A stretch of 5,738 nt of DNA from Candidatus Campbellbacteria bacterium CG10_big_fil_rev_8_21_14_0_10_35_52 (GCA_002778715.1 PFAA01000015.1:1-5738); one strand, 5' to 3'; shown: positions 1-5,488, numbered from the stretch's first letter. Notes: a model not told the origin generated them from the sequence alone. Numbers and translations are program-made.

Positions 1-22
1 TTTTTTATTTTTCTGCGATTTA

Positions 23-94
23 TGACCCTACAGAGAATTGAACTCTGATTACCGCCTTGAGAAGGCGGTGTCCTAACCGTTAGACGATAGGGCC
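23..94 (-). tRNA. tRNA-Glu (anticodon CTC)
   Basis: Read on the minus strand this folds as a complete 72-nt cloverleaf. The acceptor stem GGCCCTA pairs with TAGGGTC, with one G-U pair at position 2-71. The D stem is GTCT/GGAC around an 8-nt loop. The anticodon stem CCGCC/GGCGG carries loop TTCTCAA, giving anticodon CTC, which reads GAG. The T stem CAGAG/CTCTG carries loop TTCAATT. The discriminator base is A at position 23. The next bases are not CCA, so the 3' CCA must be added by a nucleotidyltransferase. The D arm and anticodon stem resemble known bacterial tRNA-Glu. It lies downstream of murF on the same strand, and its 17-bp upstream flank and first 21 nt are repeated at 266-303. No clear terminator is visible in the 22 bases after it. 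Confidence 0.96.
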
Positions 95-111
95 AAGTTA
101 TTAAATTTTAT
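74..111. repeat. 38-bp perfect direct repeat, copy 1 (overlaps tRNA-Glu 5' end)
   Basis: Positions 74-111 are identical to 266-303 over 38 bases. This copy contains the first 21 nucleotides of the intact tRNA-Glu gene (94 down to 74, ending exactly at the end of the D loop) and 17 bp of AT-rich DNA upstream of it, which probably includes part of the tRNA promoter. The bases just outside the repeat differ (73 c against 265 a; 112 t against 304 c). Confidence 0.95.
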
Positions 112-265
112 TTTATTTACTTCCTAATGTCCATCTATGCGCCCAATGAGGACATCGCCTTTAAGAAGGCTTATCCTATTGCCTGTCTCGCAAGCTCAAC
201 AACGGCAATTTCCTCGCTGTGCTCGGAATCGGATGAAAAGCAAAGCAGTTTGCTTTTCATTCCAA
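112..265. other. 154-bp segment bracketed by the 38-bp repeats; possible insertion
   Basis: This segment lies between the two copies of the 38-bp repeat. By hand count about 46% of positions 121-260 are G or C, clearly above the AT-rich DNA on either side. It holds a long hairpin (231-263), a second inverted repeat (127-132 with 150-155, ATGTCC/GGACAT, 17-nt loop) and a 29-codon open frame on the minus strand (260-171, beginning MKSKLLCFSSDSEH and ending ARQAIG), which starts inside the hairpin. Minus-strand bases near 156-170 (GCCTTCTTAAAGGCG) resemble the anticodon arm of the neighbouring tRNA (GCCTTCTCAAGGCG). I recognise no protein family and do not call the open frame a gene. The segment may be a small inserted element or a rearranged tRNA-derived duplication. 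Confidence 0.5.
231..263. repeat. Strong hairpin (inverted repeat)
   Basis: GGATGAAAAGCAAA (231-244) pairs with TTTGCTTTTCATTCC (249-263) across a 4-nt loop (GCAG), with a single bulged base. It is the most stable-looking structure in the left intergenic region. No T-run follows on either strand, so it does not look like an intrinsic terminator. It sits beside the second copy of the 38-bp repeat. Confidence 0.8.
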
Positions 266-286
266 TAACCGTTAGACGATAGGGCC
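266..286 (-). pseudogene. tRNA-Glu 5' remnant (21 nt)
   Basis: The bases 286 down to 266 reproduce exactly nucleotides 1-21 of the intact tRNA-Glu at 94-23: acceptor 5' strand, bases 8-9, D-stem 5' strand and D loop. The match then stops abruptly. The anticodon arm, T arm and acceptor 3' strand do not follow, so it cannot make a tRNA. The same 17-bp upstream flank as the real gene is also present (287-303). Confidence 0.85.
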
Positions 287-303
287 AAGTTATTAAATTT
301 TAT
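266..303. repeat. 38-bp perfect direct repeat, copy 2
   Basis: Identical to 74-111. It lies on the murF side of the insert and carries the 21-nt tRNA-Glu fragment plus the 17-bp upstream flank. The spacing from copy 1 to copy 2 is 192 bp, start to start. Confidence 0.95.
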
Positions 304-434
304 CTCAATTAACAGCTAAAAGAAAGTTGTTATTAATTAAAAATTAGGAATTAGGAATTTCAATCTTTCAATAAGTTGGACTTATATAATTCTTAATAAC
401 CTATCGCCTGCTAACAAATAATTAAACCGAAATT
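304..434. other. AT-rich spacer between murF and the tRNA region
   Basis: No gene is visible here. The stretch contains a short tandem heptamer (AATTAGG twice at 342-355, followed by AATT) and a small hairpin ATAAGT-TGG-ACTTAT (371-385). On the minus strand the hairpin is not followed by a T-run, so I do not call it the murF terminator. I see no other signal. Confidence 0.6.
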
Positions 435-1730
435 TTATCTATTCTGCCACTCTTCTTCCTGCCTTACCAATAAACGATATTTTTTTTCAGGATTTGCCAT
501 AATTTTCTCAACCACCTTTTCCATTCTCATTGATTGCGACCCTTTTATAAGCGCTATGTCCCCTTCTTCTATAATATCAATAAGTTTATCACCAGCATTT
601 TCTGAATCCAAGCACTGAAAGATATTTCTTTTTTTCATTCCAACGCTATTTGCTCCCTGCGTTATGTATTTCGCGCGCACGCCTATTGTTATTAAAATAT
701 CGGCAATTTTTCCTATCAATTCGCCGACCTTGATATGCTCCTCCGTAGAATGACTACCGAGTTCCATCATATCACCAAATACGGCAATCTTACGGCCCAA
801 GCAATCTATATTTTTTAAAGTATTAACTGCTTCAATTGAGGCGGCGGGAGATGAATTATAGCTATCATCTATAATATAAGAATTGCTTATACCGTCAATA
901 ATTTTCATTCTGCCTTGGGGGGTCTCATGTGTATCAAACAAACGCGTCATTAAAACAATATTCAAACCTTGCGATATGCCTACCGCTATTGCGGAAAGAA
1001 CAGGATAAATATGTTGTTTGCCAAGAGCTCCGTTTATATTCACCGGAATACTGTTTCCGTTATAATCCACTCTGAAAGACATTCCTTTTGGTTTGTTATT
1101 TTCGTAAATTATTTTTTCATTGGACGCGACTATGTCTGAATTATTTGAAAATCCGTATGTAATAATTTTATTTTCTTTCGCGAGTGTTTTCAAAGTAAGA
1201 GCTCTTTTATCGTCATTATTTACAACAAATACGCCGCTACTTTTAAGTGTCTTCATAATATAACTTTTTTCAGCAATTACTTCTTCCGCTGATTTAAAAA
1301 ATTCCACATGGACAGGTATGTCGGGCAAATGAGTCATTACGACAATATCTGCTTTTAGCCATTTGGAAATTTTTTCAATATCACCCGGCCTATCCGCTCC
1401 TATTTCAAGGACGAGCCATTTTGGATAATGATTTTTAAGGAATATGAGTTTTAATCCGCCAATAATATTATAAATCCATATAAAAATATCAGACCATCCG
1501 TTTGGAAGTCCAAGTATTGTAAGCGGAATTCCTATTTCGCTATTAAAACTCTTCTCGCTTTTACGAACAAAATAAACCGAGCTTAATACTGTAAATACGG
1601 CGTCTTTTGAAGAGGTCTTGCCTATATTGCCCGTAATAACCACGGTCTTGGGCTTATATTTTTTAAGCGTCAATTTTGATTCTAAAATAAGTAAATATAT
1701 TATTATTTTTTTGAAAATCTGTTTTAACAT
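435..1730 (-). CDS. murF: MurF-type UDP-MurNAc-tripeptide--D-Ala-D-Ala ligase lacking the usual N-terminal domain
   Basis: This cytoplasmic ATP-dependent ligase would add D-Ala-D-Ala to the UDP-MurNAc-tripeptide, the last cytoplasmic step of peptidoglycan precursor synthesis. The 431-residue protein shows an ATP-binding P-loop GNIGKTSSKD (34-43), NSEIGIP (63-69), LEIGADRPGDI (108-118), AEKSYI (153-158, probable carbamylated lysine K155), NNDD (171-174), the typical MurF stretch DDSYNSSPAAS (288-298), FGDMMELGS (318-326) and KGSQSMRMEKVV (396-407). The last three are characteristic of MurF rather than other Mur ligases. Normal MurF has roughly 75 residues of UDP-substrate domain before the P-loop. 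Here only about 33 residues precede it, with a hydrophobic basic helix (about 5-17). It lies 80 bp after ftsI in the same direction, has no clear Shine-Dalgarno, ends with TAA and may have its own promoter. MurF activity is likely, but the exact substrate is less certain because of the missing domain. Confidence 0.87.
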   Translation of the reverse strand: MLKQIFKKIIIYLLILESKLTLKKYKPKTVVITGNIGKTSSKDAVFTVLSSVYFVRKSEKSFNSEIGIPLTILGLPNGWSDIFIWIYNIIGGLKLIFLKNHYPKWLVLEIGADRPGDIEKISKWLKADIVVMTHLPDIPVHVEFFKSAEEVIAEKSYIMKTLKSSGVFVVNNDDKRALTLKTLAKENKIITYGFSNNSDIVASNEKIIYENNKPKGMSFRVDYNGNSIPVNINGALGKQHIYPVLSAIAVGISQGLNIVLMTRLFDTHETPQGRMKIIDGISNSYIIDDSYNSSPAASIEAVNTLKNIDCLGRKIAVFGDMMELGSHSTEEHIKVGELIGKIADILITIGVRAKYITQGANSVGMKKRNIFQCLDSENAGDKLIDIIEEGDIALIKGSQSMRMEKVVEKIMANPEKKYRLLVRQEEEWQNR

Positions 1731-1738
1731 AAAATATT

Positions 1739-1744
1739 ATTATA
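1739..1744 (-). promoter_or_regulatory. Perfect -10 box close to the murF start (possible leaderless promoter)
   Basis: On the minus strand a perfect TATAAT is followed by only 8 nt before the murF ATG at 1730. Transcription from it would begin at or next to the ATG, and no Shine-Dalgarno is present. The -35 region is poor (TCGTGA at 17-bp spacing, three of six matches to TTGACA) and the surroundings are very AT-rich, so this could be chance. Confidence 0.3.
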
Positions 1745-1765
1745 TATTTTTTAAGCAAATTTCAC

Positions 1766-1797
1766 GAGGAAGGAAAAAGAAAGAAGAAAGAGAAAGA
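1766..1797 (+). other. 32-nt uninterrupted purine tract in the ftsI-murF gap
   Basis: All bases from 1766 to 1797 are A or G on the plus strand, so the operon transcript has 32 pyrimidines in a row just after the ftsI stop codon. It contains a 14-nt mirror repeat (1778-1791, AGAAAGAAGAAAGA). I cannot tell whether it has a function. Confidence 0.7.
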
Positions 1798-1810
1798 TTT
1801 TATCGAGCGA

Positions 1811-3520
1811 CTATCTATCAGGCGGTATTTCATAATAATTTATAAGAAAATTAACTATATCATAAAATGGATGCGTAAGCGTCTGTGAAGCGTATGGCGT
1901 TTCTTTTGGCTCAATAGTAAATAAAAATACAAGAAATCGCGCGTCATACGCCGGAAAATATCCAAAAAATGAATGTAAAAATTTATCATCAAAATATCCT
2001 CCATTATTCAAATCCGCGATTTGCGCTGTTCCTGTTTTTGCCGCAACCGTATAATTATCAAGTTTGACTTTTCCGCCAAGAAGAGCGTTGTCAACAACAT
2101 TTACAAGCATTCTTGTAATTTCTTCCGCGCTTTCTTTTTTAATCACTCTTAATTCATCGTTAAATGATATTTTTTTTGAAAATCCTGATGTATATTTTAT
2201 TTTTTTTACAATATGCGGATTTATAAGAACTCCGCCGTTTGCGAGCGCCGAAAGAGCTCTCACTGTGCTGATTGGAGTCATCGCAATTCCCTGCCCAAAT
2301 GAAGCTGTCGCATATTCAAGGTCGCGCGGACTGTTAAGATTTTCGGCAAGACCAGCGCTTTCGTTTGGAAGGTCAATGCCGGTTTCATCTCCTATTCCGA
2401 ACAATCGCATATAATCCGCGAATACTTTATTGCCCATTTTACTTACAATAAATGAGACACCAGTATTTAACGATTGATTTAATACTTCCTGCATAGAAAC
2501 AGTTCCTCTGCCTTTGCCGTCAAAATTTGAAATTGTATAACCATTAAGTTTAATTTTTCCCGCGTCATAATATGTTGTTTCTGCCGTAATTGCGCCTGAA
2601 TCAATACCCGCCGCCATAGTAAGCGCTTTTATAATAGAACCCATTTCATATACATTTTCAACGATTGGATTTGAAAATACTGACGCGTCTTCCGCCGACT
2701 GAAAATCGTTAAGATTAAATGCCGGTATAACGCCAATTGCGTATATTTCTCCATTCTTTGGGTTAATTATCACGCCTCCTGTAATCTTTGAGTTCCATTT
2801 TTTATTTATTTCTTTAAGTTTATTCTCAAGAAGCAATTGAACAGATGGTTCTATTGAAGTGATTATATCGCCTGAGCGGTCTTTTTTCTTAAATACAACG
2901 CTGTTTATATTAGCAAAAATTTCAGCAAAAAAATTAACATATAAATCACTGTCATTTCTTTCAAGAATATCATTATAGTAACTTTCCAAACCATATCTCC
3001 CGGAAAATTCATCTCCTATGTATCCAACGAAACCAAATGTATGCGCCGCTATTTCATTACCGGGATAAAATCGCCATCTGTCTTTATATACACTCACTCC
3101 TTTAATATCCATATCATCAATAACATTGGCTTTTTTTGCGTCTACGCGTTTTGCCACTTCTTCATATATATCTTCTTTTTTACCCGCGCGCATAAAAAAT
3201 TTATCTTTGTCAATGTCTATTACTTCCGAGAGTTTTTCATAAACAATAAGAGGGTCTTTCAATATTTTCGGATTTATAACAATAGTAAATCCTGATTTAA
3301 GCGTAGCACCCGAAACTATCCTATTATTTTTATCTTCCATAAAAATAGTTCCTCTATCATAAAGATTATTGCTTGATTTTGTATATTGCCCGAGCGCTTC
3401 ATCGCTAAATTCAACCCCGTGTATTATCTGCACAAAATATAATCGCCCAATAAGAGTAAAGGCGATTAAAAATACTAAGCCGGATATTATATATATTCTT
3501 AATAAAAATCTTTTTTTCAC
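1811..3520 (-). CDS. ftsI: Class B penicillin-binding protein, FtsI (PBP3)-type peptidoglycan transpeptidase
   Basis: This membrane-anchored D,D-transpeptidase cross-links peptidoglycan at the division septum. The 569-residue protein has a basic N-terminus and one membrane segment (about 7-30), then a class B pedestal domain with a YDRGTIF motif (54-60). The transpeptidase domain carries all three active-site motifs: SIIK (S295 nucleophile, K298), SLN (350-352) and KTGT (495-498). GSIIK replaces the commoner GSTFK. The start is GTG: the codon just before it in frame is TAA (3523-3521), and starting here includes the whole anchor. No Shine-Dalgarno is visible. The stop is TAG. It lies after the ftsL-like gene across an unusually long 162-bp gap and before murF, the ftsI position in dcw clusters. 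An elongation-type PBP2 is the alternative, but context and the absence of a PASTA tail favour a simple FtsI. Confidence 0.92.
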   Translation of the reverse strand: MKKRFLLRIYIISGLVFLIAFTLIGRLYFVQIIHGVEFSDEALGQYTKSSNNLYDRGTIFMEDKNNRIVSGATLKSGFTIVINPKILKDPLIVYEKLSEVIDIDKDKFFMRAGKKEDIYEEVAKRVDAKKANVIDDMDIKGVSVYKDRWRFYPGNEIAAHTFGFVGYIGDEFSGRYGLESYYNDILERNDSDLYVNFFAEIFANINSVVFKKKDRSGDIITSIEPSVQLLLENKLKEINKKWNSKITGGVIINPKNGEIYAIGVIPAFNLNDFQSAEDASVFSNPIVENVYEMGSIIKALTMAAGIDSGAITAETTYYDAGKIKLNGYTISNFDGKGRGTVSMQEVLNQSLNTGVSFIVSKMGNKVFADYMRLFGIGDETGIDLPNESAGLAENLNSPRDLEYATASFGQGIAMTPISTVRALSALANGGVLINPHIVKKIKYTSGFSKKISFNDELRVIKKESAEEITRMLVNVVDNALLGGKVKLDNYTVAAKTGTAQIADLNNGGYFDDKFLHSFFGYFPAYDARFLVFLFTIEPKETPYASQTLTHPFYDIVNFLINYYEIPPDR

Positions 3521-3530
3521 TTATTTATCG

Positions 3531-3664
3531 TGAATTACGAAACTCATCGCATACATAATTTTTGAAAGACATTGCGCAATGCGAACACAAAAGCATAATA
3601 AAAAATCAGCAGATTTTTATGATGTCTTGCAAAAATTTATGCCAAGAAAAGGTCTCGTAATTCA
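3531..3664. repeat. 134-bp imperfect palindromic element in the ftsL-ftsI gap
   Basis: The ends are inverted repeats: TGAATTACGAAAC (3531-3543) against the complement of GTCTCGTAATTCA (3652-3664), 12 of 13 matching. A second inner pair follows: CATAATTTTTGAAAGACAT (3554-3572) against the complement of ATGTCTTGCAAAAATTTATG (3622-3641), matching apart from one base change and one extra base. The centre includes a perfect 12-bp palindrome CATTGCGCAATG (3570-3581). The element fills most of the gap and its left end lies 10 bp before the ftsI GTG. It could be a MITE-like insertion or a structured RNA segment in the operon transcript. No transposase is present. Confidence 0.55.
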
Positions 3665-3682
3665 TAGTTATTTACAATATAA

Positions 3683-3997
3683 TCAATTTACCGCGTCCAG
3701 TGTTGTAGCCAATGACTTTCTTGTGACAAATTCTTTATTTGTTAAACTTACAAAGTCATTAGATTTCGCAAACTCCATATTGATAACATTTTTATGAGAT
3801 ATATATTCGGTCTCAAGACCGCTTATAGCGGAATTAATAAAGACAATATCATTGCCGACTTCTTCTCTGACAATAACATTAACGATAGATTTGCTTATAA
3901 AATATCCATAAAAAGCCAAAAGCGTTAAAATAGCGCAGACAAGCGCGACAAACATTCTTTTTTCAAAAATATTTATTTGTTTTGTTTTTATTTTCAT
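3683..3997 (-). CDS. ftsL: FtsL-like small bitopic division protein
   Basis: FtsL normally forms a complex with FtsB/FtsQ that recruits and activates the septal synthase FtsW-FtsI. This 104-residue protein has the expected build: a short basic cytoplasmic tail (1-14), one strong membrane helix (about 15-34) and a roughly 60-residue external part. The external part is largely helical-looking, with spaced hydrophobic residues and a charged stretch (GLETEYISHKNVINMEFAK, 60-78) that could be a coiled coil. FtsL sequences are poorly conserved, so the assignment rests on topology, size and position: 10 nt after rsmH and directly before ftsI, as in standard dcw clusters. A weak purine run (AAAAAG) precedes the ATG. 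The stop is TGA. It could equally be an FtsB-type analogue. Confidence 0.72.
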   Translation of the reverse strand: MKIKTKQINIFEKRMFVALVCAILTLLAFYGYFISKSIVNVIVREEVGNDIVFINSAISGLETEYISHKNVINMEFAKSNDFVSLTNKEFVTRKSLATTLDAVN

Positions 3998-4007
3998 CTT
4001 TTTGTAT

Positions 4008-4898
4008 TTAATTCTTTTGAAATATTCGCAATTTCGCGCTTCTTGAACGGGGATTTTTTAAAATTTCATCTCTATTTGGAACAATTATTTTTTTTGTAAT
4101 AATCGTCCCAATATTTTCTTCTTTTTTATTTCTAAAAAATTGTTTTATAATTCTGTCTTCAATGCTATGAAATGATATTACTGCCAATCTTCCGTCTTTC
4201 TCTAAAACATTCAAAGATTTGTTCAGACCTTCTTTCAAAGCGCCAATTTCGTCATTGACGGTAATTCTCAATGCTTGAAATGTCTTTGTCGCGAAATGTA
4301 TTTTTTTATGCTTATACCAGTTTGGAGTCGCTTTTTCTATTATCTTTACCAAATCCATCGTTGTTTCTATCCATTTTTCTTTTCTTATTTCAACTATCTT
4401 TTTCGCGATTTGCCTTGAAAATTTTTCTTCGCCGTAAGCGTAAATAATATCCGCGATATTATTTTCTTCCCAATTATTTACTATTTCTCTCGCCGTTAAG
4501 TCCTCTTCCGCGGGATTTTCTTTAAATGTCATAAGAAGAGGTTCGTCTTTTTGAAAACTGAATCCCCTGCCAGATTTATCTATCTGATTTGAGCTGAAAC
4601 CAAGGTCAAACAATATAGCGTTCGCTTTCTTAATACTGACTTTCTCTAAAACTTTATCTAAATTTCTAAAATTATTTTTTTGCAAAATAACTTTACATTT
4701 TGAATGTTTTAATTCTTTATCAGCTTCATCTAAAGATTTTTGGTCAAGGTCAATTCCAATTAGTGTTCCCTTCTCTCCTATTTGCCCGCAAATCTCTTTT
4801 GAATGTCCGGCTCCGTTTATCGTCGCGTCAACGACAATGTCTCCTTCTTTAAGATTGAGAAAATTTATTACTTCTTTTAAAAGAACAGGGATGTGCAT
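4008..4898 (-). CDS. rsmH: 16S rRNA (cytosine-1402 N4) methyltransferase RsmH (MraW)
   Basis: RsmH uses S-adenosylmethionine to methylate N4 of C1402 in the decoding centre of 16S rRNA. The 296-residue protein carries the family signatures in order: HIPVLLKEV (2-10), SAM-binding DATINGAGHS (24-33), GIDLDQ (48-53), FDLGFSSNQID (97-107), GRGFSF (110-115), YGEEKFSRQIA (155-165), HFATKTFQALRITVN (201-215), ISFHSIEDRIIKQFF (241-255) and NPRSRSAKLR (282-291). Some are slightly divergent, for example PLLMTF (120-125) where PLDMRM is usual, and HFATKTF for HPATRTF. Length is close to the family norm. The ATG starts one base after the mraZ stop, indicating translational coupling. An AGGA (4912-4909) ten bases upstream may act as a somewhat distant ribosome binding site. 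The stop is TAA, 10 nt before the ftsL-like gene. Confidence 0.97.
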   Translation of the reverse strand: MHIPVLLKEVINFLNLKEGDIVVDATINGAGHSKEICGQIGEKGTLIGIDLDQKSLDEADKELKHSKCKVILQKNNFRNLDKVLEKVSIKKANAILFDLGFSSNQIDKSGRGFSFQKDEPLLMTFKENPAEEDLTAREIVNNWEENNIADIIYAYGEEKFSRQIAKKIVEIRKEKWIETTMDLVKIIEKATPNWYKHKKIHFATKTFQALRITVNDEIGALKEGLNKSLNVLEKDGRLAVISFHSIEDRIIKQFFRNKKEENIGTIITKKIIVPNRDEILKNPRSRSAKLRIFQKN

Positions 4899-4899
4899 A

Positions 4900-5334
4900 T
4901 TACAAGATTCCTATTTCTCCCAGTTTTTCCGCCATATTATCCGCTTGCTTTTCAATTCTCTTTTTGTATTCATTCCATTTTTTTTCATTCCAAATCTCAA
5001 CTCTGCTCTGCACTCCGGCTAATACCACCTTATCTTTAAGAAAAGCGAAATCTCTTAAGAAATCAGGTATTAGTATTCGCCCAAGCGAATCTATTACCGC
5101 CTCTACCGCGCCTGAAAGAATAAATCTGTTAAAACCCCTTGTGTCGGACTGTCCTATCGGAAGGTCGGCGAGTTTCTCTGATATTTTATTCCATTCGCGC
5201 GCTGAATATACAAACAAACAATTATCCAAGCCCCTTGTAACGACAATCTTCGTCCCAAGCTCTTTGCGAAACTTTGAAGGAAGAGATAATCGTTTTTTTG
5301 CGTCTATCGTATGTGTATATTCGCCAATTAACAT
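4900..5334 (-). CDS. mraZ: Transcriptional regulator MraZ
   Basis: MraZ is a double SpoVT-AbrB-fold DNA-binding protein that forms rings and controls its own dcw operon. From this start the protein is 144 residues, the normal size. The first half begins with the classic MLIGEYTHTIDAKKRLSLPS (1-20), close to the family consensus GEYEHTID-K-R-S-P-KFR. The second half repeats the fold with DSLGRILIPDFLRDF (82-96) and GVQSRVEIW (106-114). The frame is open 14 codons further, to an ATG at 5376. I reject that start because family members begin at M(L/F)IGEY and the extension would be encoded by the operator boxes themselves. No Shine-Dalgarno is evident. mraZ is first in the operon, with a promoter and MraZ-type boxes just upstream and rsmH one base downstream. 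The stop is TAA. Confidence 0.95.
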   Translation of the reverse strand: MLIGEYTHTIDAKKRLSLPSKFRKELGTKIVVTRGLDNCLFVYSAREWNKISEKLADLPIGQSDTRGFNRFILSGAVEAVIDSLGRILIPDFLRDFAFLKDKVVLAGVQSRVEIWNEKKWNEYKKRIEKQADNMAEKLGEIGIL

Positions 5335-5365
5335 AATAAACAGCAGAGTGTTATTAAATTGAAAA

Positions 5366-5380
5366 TCCCACTTCATTCCA
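5366..5380 (-). promoter_or_regulatory. Candidate MraZ operator: two TGGRA boxes, 10-bp period
   Basis: On the minus strand TGGAA (5380-5376) and TGGGA (5370-5366) are separated by 5 bp, giving a 10-bp period (AGTGGAATGA then AGTGGGATTT). E. coli MraZ is known to bind TGGGN repeats with 5-bp spacers before mraZ. These boxes lie just downstream of the predicted transcription start and upstream of the chosen mraZ ATG, where bound MraZ could repress. Only two boxes are visible, and one has a mismatch. Confidence 0.6.
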
Positions 5381-5390
5381 CTGCTTTATA

Positions 5391-5420
5391 AGTATATAAC
5401 ATTTCATACCACAATGACAA
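5391..5420 (-). promoter_or_regulatory. Predicted sigma70-type promoter of the mraZ operon
   Basis: On the minus strand the -35 box is TTGTCA (5420-5415) and the -10 box is TATACT (5396-5391), each five of six matches to consensus, with an 18-bp spacer. An alternative register uses TGT-TATATA as an extended -10. The expected start near 5384 gives a leader of about 50 nt before the mraZ ATG at 5334, containing the MraZ-type boxes. Confidence 0.6.
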
Positions 5421-5425
5421 AATAC

Positions 5426-5434
5426 TTATCCACA
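5426..5434 (+). promoter_or_regulatory. Perfect DnaA box TTATCCACA
   Basis: A perfect match to the consensus 9-mer lies 5 bp upstream of the predicted mraZ -35 box. A bound DnaA could affect this promoter. It is a single site, I found no cluster of boxes, and a single 9-mer may arise by chance. Confidence 0.4.
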
Positions 5435-5442
5435 GAAAAAAT

Positions 5443-5460
5443 ATCCGTATTTTATCGGAT
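5443..5460. other. Weak inverted repeat with T-runs on both sides
   Basis: ATCCG (5443-5447) pairs with CGGAT (5456-5460) across an 8-nt loop. The plus strand continues with GTTTTTT and the minus strand with ATTTTTT, so it could be a weak bidirectional terminator separating the operon from whatever lies to the right. A 5-bp stem is short for this, so confidence is low. Confidence 0.25.
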
Positions 5461-5488
5461 GTTTTTTAAAACTATAAATTATAAAACG

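Noticed and set aside
371..385. Terminator for murF
   Set aside because: The 6-bp hairpin is AT-only apart from one pair and has no T-run on the minus strand.
2064..2414. Plus-strand open frame of 116 codons opposite ftsI
   Set aside because: It is antisense to the conserved transpeptidase domain and has no family features. The same reasoning applies to smaller plus-strand frames at 1618-1845, 3041-3295 and 4837-5022.
3570..3581. 12-bp palindrome CATTGCGCAATG as a stand-alone operator
   Set aside because: It lies in the middle of the larger palindromic element and is better explained as part of it. There is no second copy in the window.
3579..3797. Plus-strand 72-codon frame across the ftsL-ftsI gap
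   Set aside because: Its second half is antisense to the ftsL-like gene and its first half lies in the palindromic element. No ribosome binding site or known motif is visible. It could matter only if the element proves to carry a conserved peptide.
4964..5362. Plus-strand open frame of 132 codons opposite mraZ
   Set aside because: It is entirely antisense to a clear mraZ gene, shows no recognisable motifs, and is a normal by-product of coding sequence on the other strand.
5335..5376. A 14-codon longer mraZ starting at the ATG at 5376
   Set aside because: The family start is M(L/F)IGEY, found at 5334. The extension would overlap the operator boxes and lie almost at the predicted transcription start.
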